NCBI GenBank assembly: GCA_014529385.2
Contig: CM043953.1
Location: 89,148,342-89,212,341 of the forward strand
Source: Adiantum capillus-veneris
Taxonomy: Eukaryota > Streptophyta > Polypodiopsida > Polypodiales > Pteridaceae
Length of the DNA stretch: 64,000 bases
Direction of reading: 5' to 3'
The notes under the pieces are model-generated. The model saw nothing but the letters and a program-made list of their open reading frames with translations. It did no database searches and had not been told where the DNA came from. The position numbers and the translations under genes are program-made. How positions within the stretch are numbered: the stretch's first letter is position 1; each line of letters starts with the position of its first letter. This document shows positions 32,701 to 42,959 of this stretch, piece by piece.

Positions 32701-34608
32701 GTACGCAGAAACTGAGCTCTTCATTGATTTATCAAAATAAAGAGGATTTACAAGTGGAATAGTGCGACCACGCTCACTAGCACCTATATATTTGCTCTTT
32801 CCCCTGTAGGTGAAGTAAATTCTCCTTTCAGGGAACTTCATGTTGGCAGCCATGCGATCAAACCATGGTGCCCCTAGGATAACATCCTGATGTTGGAGAG
32901 GAGAGATGAAGAAGTCTTCTTTGTCGACATAGCTTTGGACATGAAGCCTCAACTTCCCAATCAAGGGAGTAACGGAGGCTTGTTGTCCCTTGAAAGCTGC
33001 ATCAGCTGTTACTATATCTCCCATCTCAAAAGCTTGAATGCCCAACTTGGTGGCCAACTCTATTGATATAAAGTTGAGAGTAGAGCCTGGGTCAAACAAG
33101 ATGAAGGCATCATGCTCTCTTACCTTTCCCGACGCATAGGAAAGTGATGATCCTTTGCAATGAGCATCCTCTTTTGGAGCTTCGATGGTGGAAGCCCTAG
33201 GAGTCTCATTGCGAGTATTCTTCTTGGGGCAAGAACGATAGCCATGTCCTTGCTCCCCACACTTGAAACACTTATGGTCCTTGCGAAAAGCTTCAAGATC
33301 TTCATGAGAGAGTTTGTTTTTACCTTTGTAAACTCCCTTCTCCTTGGACCGATTGTTGTTGTTGTTATGGTTGTTGTTGGAAGTGCCTTGGGAATTATTT
33401 TGAGCATTGGATTTCCCCTTTGCATCATTTTTATCTTTGTTTTCCATGGGCTTGACATTACGTCTAGCCCCTTGATGGAAATTGATGCGTGAATCAACTA
33501 TGGTGTGGTGGATTACTTTGGTAATAGTACCGGGCCATTGAGAGTTGATGTATTCAGCCATCTCTTCAGGTAATCCCGCACAGAATTGTTGTCTTTGCTC
33601 GGCAAAGTCTATCTTTTGAAAGACAGTAGCTTTGAGATGTAAATCCAAAAACTTGTCTACATACTTGTTGATAGACTCATGAGAGAGAAGCTTCAAGCCG
33701 TGCCATTCGGTAAGAACTTTATCTTTAGTATCACTTGGAAGAAATTGCTTCATGATGGAAACTCGTAGAGTTTTCCATGTCTTTGGGGCTTCTCCATTGC
33801 CACGAAGGCTAGCCCACCATTGACGAGCTGATTTTTGGAAGTGCATAGCTACATGGCGTAGCTTGGAGGACTCTGTGAAGCCCTCTTCCCCAAAGGCCGC
33901 ATCAAATTGCTGGATGAAGGCCAACACTTTGTCGGTAGCACCAAAGGTGCCATCATAGGTGAGAAAAGAGATACTCTTTCCTCCCTCCTTAAACTTCTTT
34001 AGCTTTTGTGACCTTCGCCATGCAGGAAATGATTTGCGATGTCCTCCCCTCTTGTATTCTCTAGGAGAATAGCCATAACTTTCATCGGAAGAGGAGGAAG
34101 GTGAAGAAGAAGGAGAAGAGGGTGACCTCTTCCTAGCCCTTTTCTTCCTTTGTTTCCTCTCTTGCCTTTCAGAGTGATGAGGAGAAGGACTATGGGTTAC
34201 TCTTTTCCTCTTGGGAGGAGTAGGCGATCGTCTAGACCGCCGTCTTCGTGGAGCCACATCTTCGGAAGAACTTGAACTGTCATTGCTTTCTTTCTCTTTG
34301 GATTCCTCCTCTCGAATGGGAGAGAGTCTTCTTTTGGGGGTCTCTTCAAGAGGCCTCCTAAGCTCTCTCTCCTCTGGGAGAGGAAGGGAAATTCCATAAG
34401 CACGAAGTTGTTGAGTAACTTCGGCTTGCAAAACAGGGTTGCCCATAGCTTGTTGCAACCTAGTGATGAGATAATTCACAAACATGGGAGCATCATCATT
34501 AGCACCTTCATGTGCAAAATCAAAGCTATCAATGTTCATTCTACTCTCTTGATTATTGTCAGCCATGTTAACAAAATTTATGTTTATACTTAGTGTATGC
34601 TTTGGCAA
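29776..34608 (-). CDS. Gag-Pol polyprotein of a chromovirus, intact (1610 codons)
   Basis: Single ORF encoding all functions for copy-and-paste transposition. Residues 80-200: Arg/Ser/Glu-rich basic region. 215-375: gag capsid (QWWASLRG). 447-460: zinc knuckle CFKCGEQGHGYRSC. 506: protease Asp in LFDPGST, the DPG variant common in chromoviruses. 705-905: RT with Asp791 (RIDLKSGYHQI) and FFDD at 852-855. 1000-1110: RNase H with Asp1001, Glu1036/1038, Asp1063 and Asp1106. 1182-1222: HHCC. Integrase core: Asp1252, Asp1313, Glu1349. 1555-1605: chromodomain-like end (RRYLIKFKNYPFEDARW), which directs insertion to marked chromatin in relatives. Met15 (codon at 34564-34566, MADNNQ) is a likelier start than Met1. 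All catalytic residues look intact. Confidence 0.95.
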   Translation of the reverse strand: MPKHTLSININFVNMADNNQESRMNIDSFDFAHEGANDDAPMFVNYLITRLQQAMGNPVLQAEVTQQLRAYGISLPLPEERELRRPLEETPKRRLSPIREEESKEKESNDSSSSSEDVAPRRRRSRRSPTPPKRKRVTHSPSPHHSERQERKQRKKRARKRSPSSPSSSPSSSSDESYGYSPREYKRGGHRKSFPAWRRSQKLKKFKEGGKSISFLTYDGTFGATDKVLAFIQQFDAAFGEEGFTESSKLRHVAMHFQKSARQWWASLRGNGEAPKTWKTLRVSIMKQFLPSDTKDKVLTEWHGLKLLSHESINKYVDKFLDLHLKATVFQKIDFAEQRQQFCAGLPEEMAEYINSQWPGTITKVIHHTIVDSRINFHQGARRNVKPMENKDKNDAKGKSNAQNNSQGTSNNNHNNNNNRSKEKGVYKGKNKLSHEDLEAFRKDHKCFKCGEQGHGYRSCPKKNTRNETPRASTIEAPKEDAHCKGSSLSYASGKVREHDAFILFDPGSTLNFISIELATKLGIQAFEMGDIVTADAAFKGQQASVTPLIGKLRLHVQSYVDKEDFFISPLQHQDVILGAPWFDRMAANMKFPERRIYFTYRGKSKYIGASERGRTIPLVNPLYFDKSMKSSVSAYMIYVKESLKANNVSSNENDRNQEELDLSTFLKGFQDVFIDDIPMDLPPKRGDDDHRIELLPGSSQPNKPPYRVSQAQQEKIMRQVQELVDKGMVRPSSSPFCSPVLLVQKKDGTYRMCVDYRALNHITIKNRFPVPWVEDLFDKLQGSTYFSRIDLKSGYHQIRIVDEDILKTTFRTTFGLYEYLVMPFGLTNAPATFNRLMEKIFRPYRKFTGVFFDDIIIYSKSLEEHKKHLQVIFQALRENKLFLNQKKSEFFLQEIQYLGHIISHDGICMDPSKLEVIKSWPNPRNLHELRIFIGMCAYYRRFIAKFSQVAGPLHDLTKKNVKFVWTAKEQNAFEKLKEKLTSQPVLVLPDLSKPFEVQCDACGDCLGAVLLQEGHAIAYESRRLNSDERVLGIYEKELLAVLHALDTWKHYLLGTPFILRTDHQSLKYFMTQTKLSDKQMRWANFLSQFNFHIAHIVGKNNQVADALSRRPKVNAVSIATHNDLSSMIDEYATDPDFRDIMSALALGKKEEPFTLQDGYLLHGNRLCVTHSLREKVMYESHAPPYAGHRGIQPTLRGVETYFYWPTMKVDIQEYVSKCVVCQKTKYDRGKQPGLLQPLPIPNSPWESISMDFIFGLPKSIHGNTGIWTIVDRFSKQAHFIPVKKTIKAHQMATLFISQIFKHHGLPTSIVSDRDPRMTSNFWKGLFENLGTRLNFSSAYHPQTDGQSEIANLTILDLLKTYVTKVDQRSQWEKYLPLVEYAYNNTVHTSTGKAPFEIIEGRHKSPLLLKVHGKIFIVDEYSRDLQESFQKIREAIDISQQRQKAAADKHRRALMFKENDWVLLKFPKARLRQTTGKNPTGHQKYYAKLAKRYYGPFQILKPINETAYQLKLPNHWLIHNAFHVSLLKPYKGEPPTEPIIEDPPEVEDQEEVLQPEAVLRHEDKVLRHGKIIRRYLIKFKNYPFEDARWMQGVQLKDSMNLVNAYNATLE

Positions 34609-34967
34609 TACAAAACCTTAGTTGCCACTCCTCTTAGTCTTTGAAAATCGGCTCTTAAGTATCTACACCCACGGCTCAAAGTGGTTAATTATAGAGAGTA
34701 GAGGAGTAGGTCTAACATAGCAGAGTTGCCAAGGGCTAGCTCCTTTCGGACTTCTTATGGCTCAATAATGGTAAAGCCGTAGGCAAGTCTAAAATGACTC
34801 CATTATTAAGTCCAACGCTCCCGAGGTGTGCACCATCCCCCACATAGTGGGCTTAACAAAACCGATATTAGATCCCAGTTCCACTTACTCTATTATAATT
34901 AACAACATCAACCATTTATAGGCTACTTAAGGACCTCTCTTCTTAAGCAAGAAAAGAGAAACCAAAT
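34609..34967 (-). other. Leader of the chromovirus
   Basis: About 360 bases between primer site and ORF with no gene. Includes the short untranslated stretch normal for these elements. Confidence 0.6.
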
Positions 34968-34979
34968 TCTCTGATACCA
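34968..34979 (-). other. Primer binding site of the chromovirus (tRNA-iMet)
   Basis: Minus strand reads TGGTATCAGAGA one base after the 5' LTR end ...CCATTACA. The classic initiator-Met site is TGGTATCAGAGC, so 11 of 12 bases match. Confidence 0.92.
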
Positions 34980-34980
34980 A

Positions 34981-35831
34981 TGTAATGGACTTTGCCTATT
35001 CAATTTGAGAGTAGCGGAATTTAATGAGAGTACTTTCAAGAAATGATTTTGTGAGCATAGCGGGTTGACATAATTGAAGATAGCAACATAATCATAGCAA
35101 TTAGTTAACTTGGTATAGACAATACTTTTGCAAGAGAGAGAATTTAGAGAACATGACACTTGAAGAAAGCTTTAACTATACCAAGCCTCAGTCCCAAGAC
35201 CTCAAACACCTTCGAAGGTGGAGAGAGCTAGCAAGGAATGAGGGTAGGGAAGAGGAAGAAGAAACATTTCATACGAGAAAGAGCTAGTTCCTCACTTATC
35301 ATAACTCTTGTGCTAGCATACATAATAGCATAGTAATGAAGAAGAAATAGATGGCAAGCTCAAGCATTGAAGCATGGCTCTTGGATGGATTTGCACTCCA
35401 TAGCCAAGAGTGTTGGTGTAGGCTCTCAACCTCTACTTGCTTGGAGAAAGAGAGGGAGCTATTGCACTTTGCATAGTACACAATGAGAGTGTTTGTGAGT
35501 GTTTGTGGGTGAGTATACCCCCTAAGCACCCCCCTAGCTTGCTTGGGTTGACCCCCCCTTGTAGCTCATGCTTGAAGCTCATTGGACCCCTCCAGGCCAA
35601 GCCAATCACAAGAAGAAGCCATTACAAGCAACAGGGATAGCCTTGGGACAAGTGTCCCCCTTTCACCTATGAGAGAGAGGACTTGATAAATGAAAAATCA
35701 ATTAATTAAATATCCTTTATTATCATTGGACCCCTTGGGTGGCCAACCAATAGGTTTCAGGCACACCATGAGGGCAACATGAGGAGGAACTCGACAAGTG
35801 TCCTTGCTGCCTCTTCAAGCTGGGGCTTCCC

Positions 35832-35884
<53 letters not shown>

Positions 35885-36427
35885 CTCTCTCATCCCCCCC
35901 CCTTGTAGGCTCGCCCCCCTCCTTGTAGGTATCTTTTTGACTTTGGATGAGCAAGCCCCTTAGTCATCAAGCATGACTAAGCACTTGAAGTAGGGGGTGT
36001 TCCGACAAGCATCTCAGGAAAGCTTCTCAAGGCACCTCAAGCACCTTAATCATGCACCAAGTCCAGCACCTCAAGCATGACAAGCACCTCAAGCAGGACA
36101 AGCACCTCAAGCACGACAAGCACCTCGATTTTGGGCTGGGTTCCCACCTCAAGCTGAGCCCTAGCTTACCTAAGGTCAAAGGACTTTTACACACATTATT
36201 GGAGGTCTTCAATGAAGCTAACCCTAAGGTCTTATGCTCCATTGGTTAGCCTTGCTCTTGATAGACCATCTCCCATTTGGGCCCCTTTACTATTGGCCCC
36301 GTGTTGAGATAGATCTATAAGCACATATCTATATCTTAACACTTGTTCCTGTTTATTCCCCCACATTAAGTGATCAATTTAATATGAGAAAATCATTTGG
36401 GTTGGTTAGATATTAGATTTTATGACA
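34981..36427 (-). repeat. 5' LTR of the chromovirus (1447 bp)
   Basis: Same ends as the other LTR. A block of about 170 bp present there is deleted after GAGAACA near 35155. It has its own (GT)n (35833-35883) and CACCTCAAGCA minisatellite (about 36065-36130). Promoter and polyadenylation signals are expected here but were not resolved by eye. Confidence 0.95.
35833..35883. repeat. (GT)n microsatellite in the 5' LTR
   Basis: 51 bases of GT, the counterpart of 28778-28844. Confidence 0.97.
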
Positions 36428-36433
36428 GTGGTC

Positions 36434-36434
<1 letters not shown>

Positions 36435-36488
<54 letters not shown>
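36435..36488. repeat. (CT)n microsatellite
   Basis: 54 bases of CT directly beside the chromovirus target duplication. Confidence 0.98.
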
Positions 36489-36491
<3 letters not shown>

Positions 36492-36770
36492 ATGACTCAA
36501 GCAATAACTCCCAGCGGGCCGGATGCCCATATATATAATTTTGTGGCCCCATCAGGCAACTTACTTTTCTCAATGGCCCGCAGGGGAAACGTCAAAGCCC
36601 GGTGGGCCTGCAGGGAAAATTGAAAAGCCTGAGGGGCTTTTTGTGGGTTTCCAGGTCACCCTTAACTAGATTTTTTTTAATCATGCTAAGTGTAATCACG
36701 TAAATGTGTTAGTAAGACTTTGTGATCACACAAAATTTGTGGTAATTACGTAATTATTAAATCCTTGGTT
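36489..36770. other. Noncoding DNA between microsatellite and satellite
   Basis: No gene seen. It includes GC-rich words (CAGCGGGCCGG, GCCCGGTGGGCC) and an AT-rich stretch with repeated GTAATCAC/GTGATCAC-type words, resembling 22230-22320. Confidence 0.4.
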
Positions 36771-39700
36771 CAAGGCCTCATGGCTTAGAGATTTAATTTT
36801 CAAGATTCATGAGCTAGAGATTTTATGACGATTCGTTCTAGCTAGAAATCTTTTGCAAGATTCTCTAGCTTCAGAGCATTTTGAGACAAAGAGTCTTTAG
36901 AAATTCATAAGCTACAATCTCTACTCCTAGACCCTCAGGTTCATGAGGCTCGAACTTAAGTTCGAGCCTCATGACCTAGAGATTCAATTTTCAAGTCTCA
37001 TGAGCTAGATATTCTAGGAGGATTCTTTCTAGCTAGAAACCAGTTGTAAAAGTCTTTACCTCATAAGGCTTGAGCGTAAGCTTGAGAGCCTTCTGAGACA
37101 AAGGCTCTTAAAAACCCATAAGGTTGAAGCCTCATCTCTGCTCCTAGAGCCTCTATCTCATGAGGCTCAAACCTCATAAGCTTGAAGTCTCGTAAGCTAC
37201 AAGTCTCAATCTCATAAGGCAAAAGCCTCATAAGCTAGAAATATCTGGCTCATAACCTTGAAGCCACATAAGCTACAACCTTTGCTCCTAGATTCTATCT
37301 TTCATGAGGTTAAAACTTAAGGTCGAGACTCATGTCCTAGAGAATCAGTTTTCATGTCTCATGATCTAGATATCCAAGCAAGATTGTTTCTAGCTCGAAA
37401 CCATTTGCAGAATTCTCTAGCTTGAGAGCCTCTTCACACAAAGAGTCTTCAAACTCATAAGCTATAAACTCTACTCCTATAGTCTCTGGTTCATGAAGCT
37501 TGAACTTAAGTTTGAGCCTCATGACCTAGAGACTCAGTTTTCAAGTCTCATGAGCTAGAGATTCTAATAGGATTCTTTCTAGCTAGAAATCATTTGCAAA
37601 AATCTTTGCCTCATGAGGCTTGAGTGTAAGCTTGATAGCCTCATGAGACAAACAATCTTGAAAAATTCATAAGGTTGAAGCGTCATAATCTAAAATCTCT
37701 ACCCCTAGAGACTCTAGCTCATGAGGCGCAAGCCTTTTAAGCTTGAAGTGCCAACCTCGTAAACATGAAGCCTCATAGGCTTGAAGTCTCTAGCTCATAA
37801 TTTAGAAGCCACATAAGCTACATGTGCTCCTAGATTTTGTCACTCATAAGGCTCGAACTAAAGGTCGAGCGTCATGACCTCGATAATCAATTTTCATGTC
37901 TCATGATCTAGAGATCCTATCAAGATTCTTTCCAAGTCAAAACCATTTGCAAACGTCTTCAACTCATGAGCCTCTTGAGACAAAGAGACTTGAAATAATC
38001 ATAAGCTATAATCTCTACTCCTAGAGTCTCTGGTTAGTCAGGCTCAAACTTAAGTTCGAGCCTCATAACCTAGAGATTCAATTTTCAATTCTCAAAGGCT
38101 AGAGATTCTAGGAGGATGTTTTCTAGCTAGAATCTATTTGCAAAAGTGTTGACATCATGAGGCTTGATAATAAGCTTGAAAACCTCCTCAGAAAAAGACT
38201 CTTGGAAAACTCATAATATTGAAGTTTTATAAGCTACTATATCTGCTTCTAGAGCCTCTAGCTCATGAGAAGTCTTAACCTCATAACCCTTAACCCTCAC
38301 AAGCTATAAGTATCTATTTGATAACCTTGAAGCCACCTAAGCTACGACTTGTGCTCTTGGAATCTCTCTCTGAGGCTCAAACTTAAGGTCGAGCATCATG
38401 ACCTATGGAATCAATTTTCATGTCTCATGATCTACAGACCCCGACAAGATTCTTTCTAGCTCAAAATCATTTGAAAACTTCTCTAGATTAAGAGCCTCTT
38501 GAGACAATGAGTCTTGAAAAACTCATAAGCTATAATCTTGACTCCAAGAGTCTATGGTTTATGATGCTTAAACTTAAGTTTGAGCCTCGTGACCTAGAGA
38601 TTCCATATTCAAGTCTTATGAGCTAGAGAATCTAGGAGGATTCTTTCTAGCTAGAAACCATATGCAAAAGCCCCTCATGAGGCTTGAGTGTAAGACTAAG
38701 AGCCTCCTAAGACAAAGAATATCTTGAAAACTCATAAGGTTGAAGCCTCCTAAGCTACAATCTCTGCTCCTCCTAGAGCCTCTAGCTCATGAGGCTCAAA
38801 CCTCATAAGCTTGAAGGCTCGTAAGCTAGAAGTCTCAACCTCATAAAGTTGAAACCCCAATATCTAGCTCATAATTCTGAAGCCACATAGGACAACCTAT
38901 GCTCCTGGATTCTCTCCCTCATGAGGCTCGAACTTAAGATCAAGCCTCATGAACTAGAGAATCACTTTCCATGTTTCATGATCTAAACATCCTAGCAAGA
39001 TTAATTCTAGCTCAAAACCATTTGCAAAACTCTCTAGCTTGAGAGCATCTTGAGACAAAGAGGCTTGGAAACACCATTAGCTATAATCTCTACTCCTACA
39101 GTCTCTGGTTCATGAGGCTCAAACTCAAGCTTGAGCCTCGTGACCTAGAGATTCAATTTTCAAGTCTCATGAGCTAGAGATACTAGGAGGATTATTTCTA
39201 GCTAGAAACCATTTGCAAAAGTCTTTACCTCATGAAGCTTAAGCGTAATCTTGAGAGCCTCTTGATGCAAAGATTCTTGAAAAACTTATAAGGTTGAAGC
39301 CTCATAAGATACAATCTTTACTCCTAGAGCCTCTAGCTCATGAGGCTCAAAACTCATAAGCTTGAAGTCTCAAAAGCTAGAAGTCTCAACCTCATAAGCT
39401 TGAAGCCTCATAAGATAGAAGTCTCTAGCTCATAACCTCAAAGACACATAAGCTACAACCTATGCTCCTAGAGTCTTTTGCTCAAAAAGGTCAATTCTAA
39501 GGTCAAGTCTCATAGCCTAGTGAATCAATTTTCATTTATCATGATCTAGAAATCCTAGAAAGATTCTTTGTAGCTCAACCATTTTCAAAATTCCCTAGAT
39601 TGAGAGCCTCTTGAGAGAAAGAGTCTTGAAAAATTCATCATCTATAATCTCTACTCCTAGATTCTTTGGTTTATGAGGCTCAAATTTAAGTTTGAGCCTC

Positions 39701-41720
39701 ATGACCTAGAGATTCACTTTTCAAGTCTCATGAGAAATTCTAAGAGGATCCTTTTTGTCTAGAAACCATTTGCAAAAATCTTTACCCTATGAGGCTTGAG
39801 AGATCCTTTTGAGACAAAGACTCCTAAACTATTCATAAGGTTGAAGCCTCACTGAAGCTACATTCTTTGCTCCTATAGTCTCTATCTCATGAGGATCAAA
39901 CCTCATAAGCTTCAACACTCATAAGCTAGAAGTCTCAACCTGATAAACCTGAAGCCACATTAGCTAGAAGTCTCTATCTCACAACCTTAAAGCCACATAA
40001 GCTACAACCTGTGCTCCTAGAGTGTGTTGTCCATGAGGATCAAATTGAAGGTCGAGCCTCATGACCTAGAGAATTAATTTTCACGTCTCAAAATGTAGAG
40101 ATACTAGCAAGATTCTTTCTAGCTCTAAAAAATTTGCAACATTCTCTATCTTGAGAGATTCTTGAGACAAAGAGTCTTGAAAACTTCATAAGCTATAGTC
40201 TCTACTCCTAGAGTCTCTGGTTCCTGACGTTCAAACTTATGTTTGAGCCTCTTGATCTAGAGATTCAATTTTCAAGTTCATGAGCTAGATATTATAGGAG
40301 GATTATTGCTCTTGAAGACTCATAATGTTGAAGCCTCATAAGCTACAATATTTGCCCCTACAGCCTCTAGCTCATGAGGCTCAAATTTCATAAGATTAAC
40401 GTCTCAACCTCATAATCCTGAAGCCTCATAATCTAAAACTATGTAGCTCATAATATTGAAGCCACATAAGCTACAACATGTGCTCTTGGAGTGTGTTTCT
40501 CATGAGGCTTGAACTTAAGGTTGAGCCTCAAGACCTAGAGAATCAATTTTCATGTCGCATGGCCTAGAGATCCTGGAAAGATTATTTCTAGCTTGAAACC
40601 ATTTGTAAAAGTCTCTAACTAGTAAGGATTTGCTCAAACATGAAAGCATCTTGAGACTCTTAATTTTGAAAAACTCTTAGAAGTCTCATAAGCTAAATGA
40701 TATACTCCTAGAGTCTCTAGCTCATGAGGGTCAAACTTACATTTGAGCCTTGTAAGCTAGGAGTCTCTAGCTCATAAACTTGAAGCCACATAAGCTACAA
40801 TATCTTCTCCTAGAGACTCAAACTCATGAGTCTTGAAATTACTCTCGAGCTTGTGACTTAGAGATGCATTTTTTAAGCCTCATGAGCTAGATATTCTAGT
40901 AGGACTCTTTCTAGCTAGAAACCATTTGAGCCTCGTAAGCTAGGACCTCATAAGCTAGGAGTCTCTAGCTCATAAACTTGCAGCCCCATAAGCTACAATT
41001 TTATCTCCTAGAGACTCTAACTCATGAGGCTTGAACTTACGATCGAGCCTCATGACTTAGAAACTCAAATTTCAAGCCTCATGAGCTAGATATTCAAATA
41101 GGACTCTTTCTAGCTAGAAAACATTTGAAAACTATCTAGCTTATAAGTCTTGAGCTCAAACTTGTGAGCCACTTGAGACAAAGACTCTTGAAAAAACATC
41201 TCTAGTTATGAATTCGGTCTCTAGCCCTTGGTCTCAAACTTAAATTTTGAGCCTCATGACTTGGACACTCAATTTTCAAGCCTCGTGAACACTATAGTAG
41301 AACTCTTTCTAGTTAGAATCATCTATAAGAGTGTCTATTTCGCAAGGCATTAATTGAATCTTTACCTCATGAGGCCTGAAATTATGTTTGAGTTGATCTA
41401 AAGACCGAGTTTCTAAGAATTATGACCATTCTAGTAGGACTCTTTCAAGTCATATGCCATCCACAAGAGTACTATCTCATGAGGCTTAAACTTAAAGGCC
41501 AAAGACCCTTGTAGAGATTTTTCTACTTGATCTTCTTTGTGAGTCTCTACTTCATGAGTCTTGATCTTAAGTTTGAACCTTACAACCTAGAGACTTAGTT
41601 TTTAAGCCTATTGAGCACGTTAATATGACTCTTTCTAGCTATGAACCATGCACAAGAGTGTCAATTGTACTCATATCAAGAGCCTCATGATCTAGAGGCT
41701 TTTGAAAAACTCTTTCAAGT
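36771..41720. repeat. Complex satellite array, unit about 550 bp, roughly nine diverged copies
   Basis: The anchor CTAGAGATTCA-TTTTCAAG recurs at about 36972, 37527, 38071, 38602, 39147, 39702 and 40257, spaced 531-555 bases, and then less regularly to 41.7 kb. Each unit also repeats shorter words (CTCATAAGCT, CTCATGAGGCT, GACAAAGAGTCTT, TTTCTAGCTAGAAA), so it has internal sub-repeats. No ORF of note. Copies differ by substitutions and small indels, the middle copies being the most regular. Each unit carries an imperfect palindrome centred on CTTAAG. Confidence 0.9.
36941..36974. repeat. 34-bp perfect palindrome in the satellite unit
   Basis: TCATGAGGCTCGAACTT followed by its exact reverse complement, centre CTTAAG. 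Equivalent positions in later units (near 37493, 38036, 38570, 39115, 39668) keep the CTTAAG centre with mismatched arms. Confidence 0.9.
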
Positions 41721-42195
41721 TGAATCTACAATGTGCATTTGGAAATAAGTATGAAATTCATACTTATTTCATGAGAGGCACATGAGGCATCCTAAGAAGC
41801 ACCACCAACAAGTGAGGAAAAAACTTAAATTTGAGACACATGTAGGTGTTAGTGGCTCATTTTCAAAGGGCACTAAGAAAAACTAGTATGTGTGCCTTGA
41901 ACTAAGTTTGAGCTGCATACCCACTTGCTATTAGGTGAGGCATGTGAGGCACTTAGGATGAAGCTCATCTTAGTATCCTACATAGAAACAACAAGTTGAT
42001 CTTTAACTAAGATTTGAGCCCCGTATTCCATGTACTAGTGCCTTGAACTAAGTTTGAGCATGTCCACTTTCTAGTTTAAGTGAGGCACAATGAAAATAAA
42101 AGTTAACTTCACTCCACTTCTTAATTAATATCCCACACAACAAAAAAAGAGAGGCTCAAACTTACTTTTGAGCCCTCTATTCATGGGATAGTGCC
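41721..42195. repeat. Eroded edge of the satellite
   Basis: Words such as CTTGAACTAAGTTTGAGC and GAGGCAC recur at irregular spacing, clearly derived from the GAACTTAAGTTTGAGCC part of the satellite unit. There is no longer a 550-bp period. Confidence 0.6.
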
Positions 42196-42373
42196 TCATT
42201 TCTATATGGCATAAAGGTGGGTTTGGCCTCAGTTATAGCGTGGGATTGCAAGCGCATGACAGGGTCTGGATCCTGGCACTGCTTCAATGGCTACAGTCAG
42301 GACGGATATGCATGGACTAAGGCACAAACTTCTCTTGCTTTTGTGGTATACTTACATATGAAGCGATAGAGAG

Positions 42374-42739
42374 AAGCGTCAAGCAAGGACGGGGATGAAT
42401 ACGCCCCCATGTATGCTAGCCACCACGATGACCTGAGCAATGCCTTGATGGTTGGCCAAAACTTTGCAGTGATTGCAAAGGAGGTAGCTGCAGACTTCTA
42501 CGTCCTGAAATGAACCAACACAAAGCACCTGGCCAAAACAGAGGAAAAGGATCAATGGCCGAGATGATACTTATGTCCTTTTGGAAAACAAGCCCACTGC
42601 TCTAATCTACTCCCATCTGGTGCAATGCATTAGGTTTTCCATGCTCTCGAGGGAAGGTGAGCATAATGTATATGATATGTCAAATGACATATTTGACCAA
42701 ATCTATAATAGCATGCCCCAAGAAAAGAACTTGTAAGAT
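42374..42739 (+). pseudogene. Exon-like fragment of an unrecognised protein gene
   Basis: One frame reads DGDEYAPMYASHHDDLSNAL, VGQNFAVIAKEV and ADFYVLK, then a TGA near 42511, then TNTKHLAKTEEKDQW. After a shift near 42560 another frame reads RDDTYVLLENKPTALIYSHL, IRFSMLSREGEHNVYDM and ends at a TAA near 42737. The phrase order (FYVLK, EEKDQW, YVLL...YSHLV) looks like a genuine protein domain with a middle deletion. I do not recognise the family. It lies between two repeat arrays. Confidence 0.45.
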
Positions 42740-42865
42740 TTATCTTTATAAGTTTGACTTGAGGACTTGGCCAGCACTTTTAACAGTAGCTAGCACTTAA
42801 AAATTTTAAAAAAAAGGAGGCAGTGAACTATATTGAAGAGAGTAAGGAAGGATTACATCAAAGCT

Positions 42866-42885
42866 GGGGGGGGGGGGGGGGGGGG
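42866..42885. repeat. Poly(G) tract, 20 bases
   Basis: Twenty consecutive G between TAAAGCT-like and ATCACC sequence. Its length may be uncertain for assembly reasons. Confidence 0.9.
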
Positions 42886-42959
42886 ATCACCTGACTACTT
42901 CCGTCTAAAATTACAGCTAAACACCCTTGCTGAATATCTAGCACTTTTCATAGTAGAGT

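Larger units (their letters stand above)
27787..36427 (-). mobile_element. Complete chromovirus (Ty3/gypsy with C-terminal chromodomain), 8.6 kb
   Basis: LTRs at 27787-29415 and 34981-36427 share ends TGTAATGGA...TTATGACA on the plus strand and are flanked by a perfect 5-bp target duplication GTGGT (27782-27786 and 36428-36432). A tRNA-iMet primer site, polypurine tract and a single intact 1610-codon ORF lie between. The LTRs are very similar (3 differences in the last 120 bases by eye) but differ by a block of about 170 bp and by microsatellite length. It is the youngest-looking element in the window. It landed beside a (CT)n tract. Confidence 0.95.

Noticed and set aside
36771-41720. Regularly spaced repeats considered as a CRISPR array
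   Set aside because: Units are about 550 bp and diverged, with internal sub-repeats and no short identical repeat with unique spacers. The context is plant nuclear DNA.
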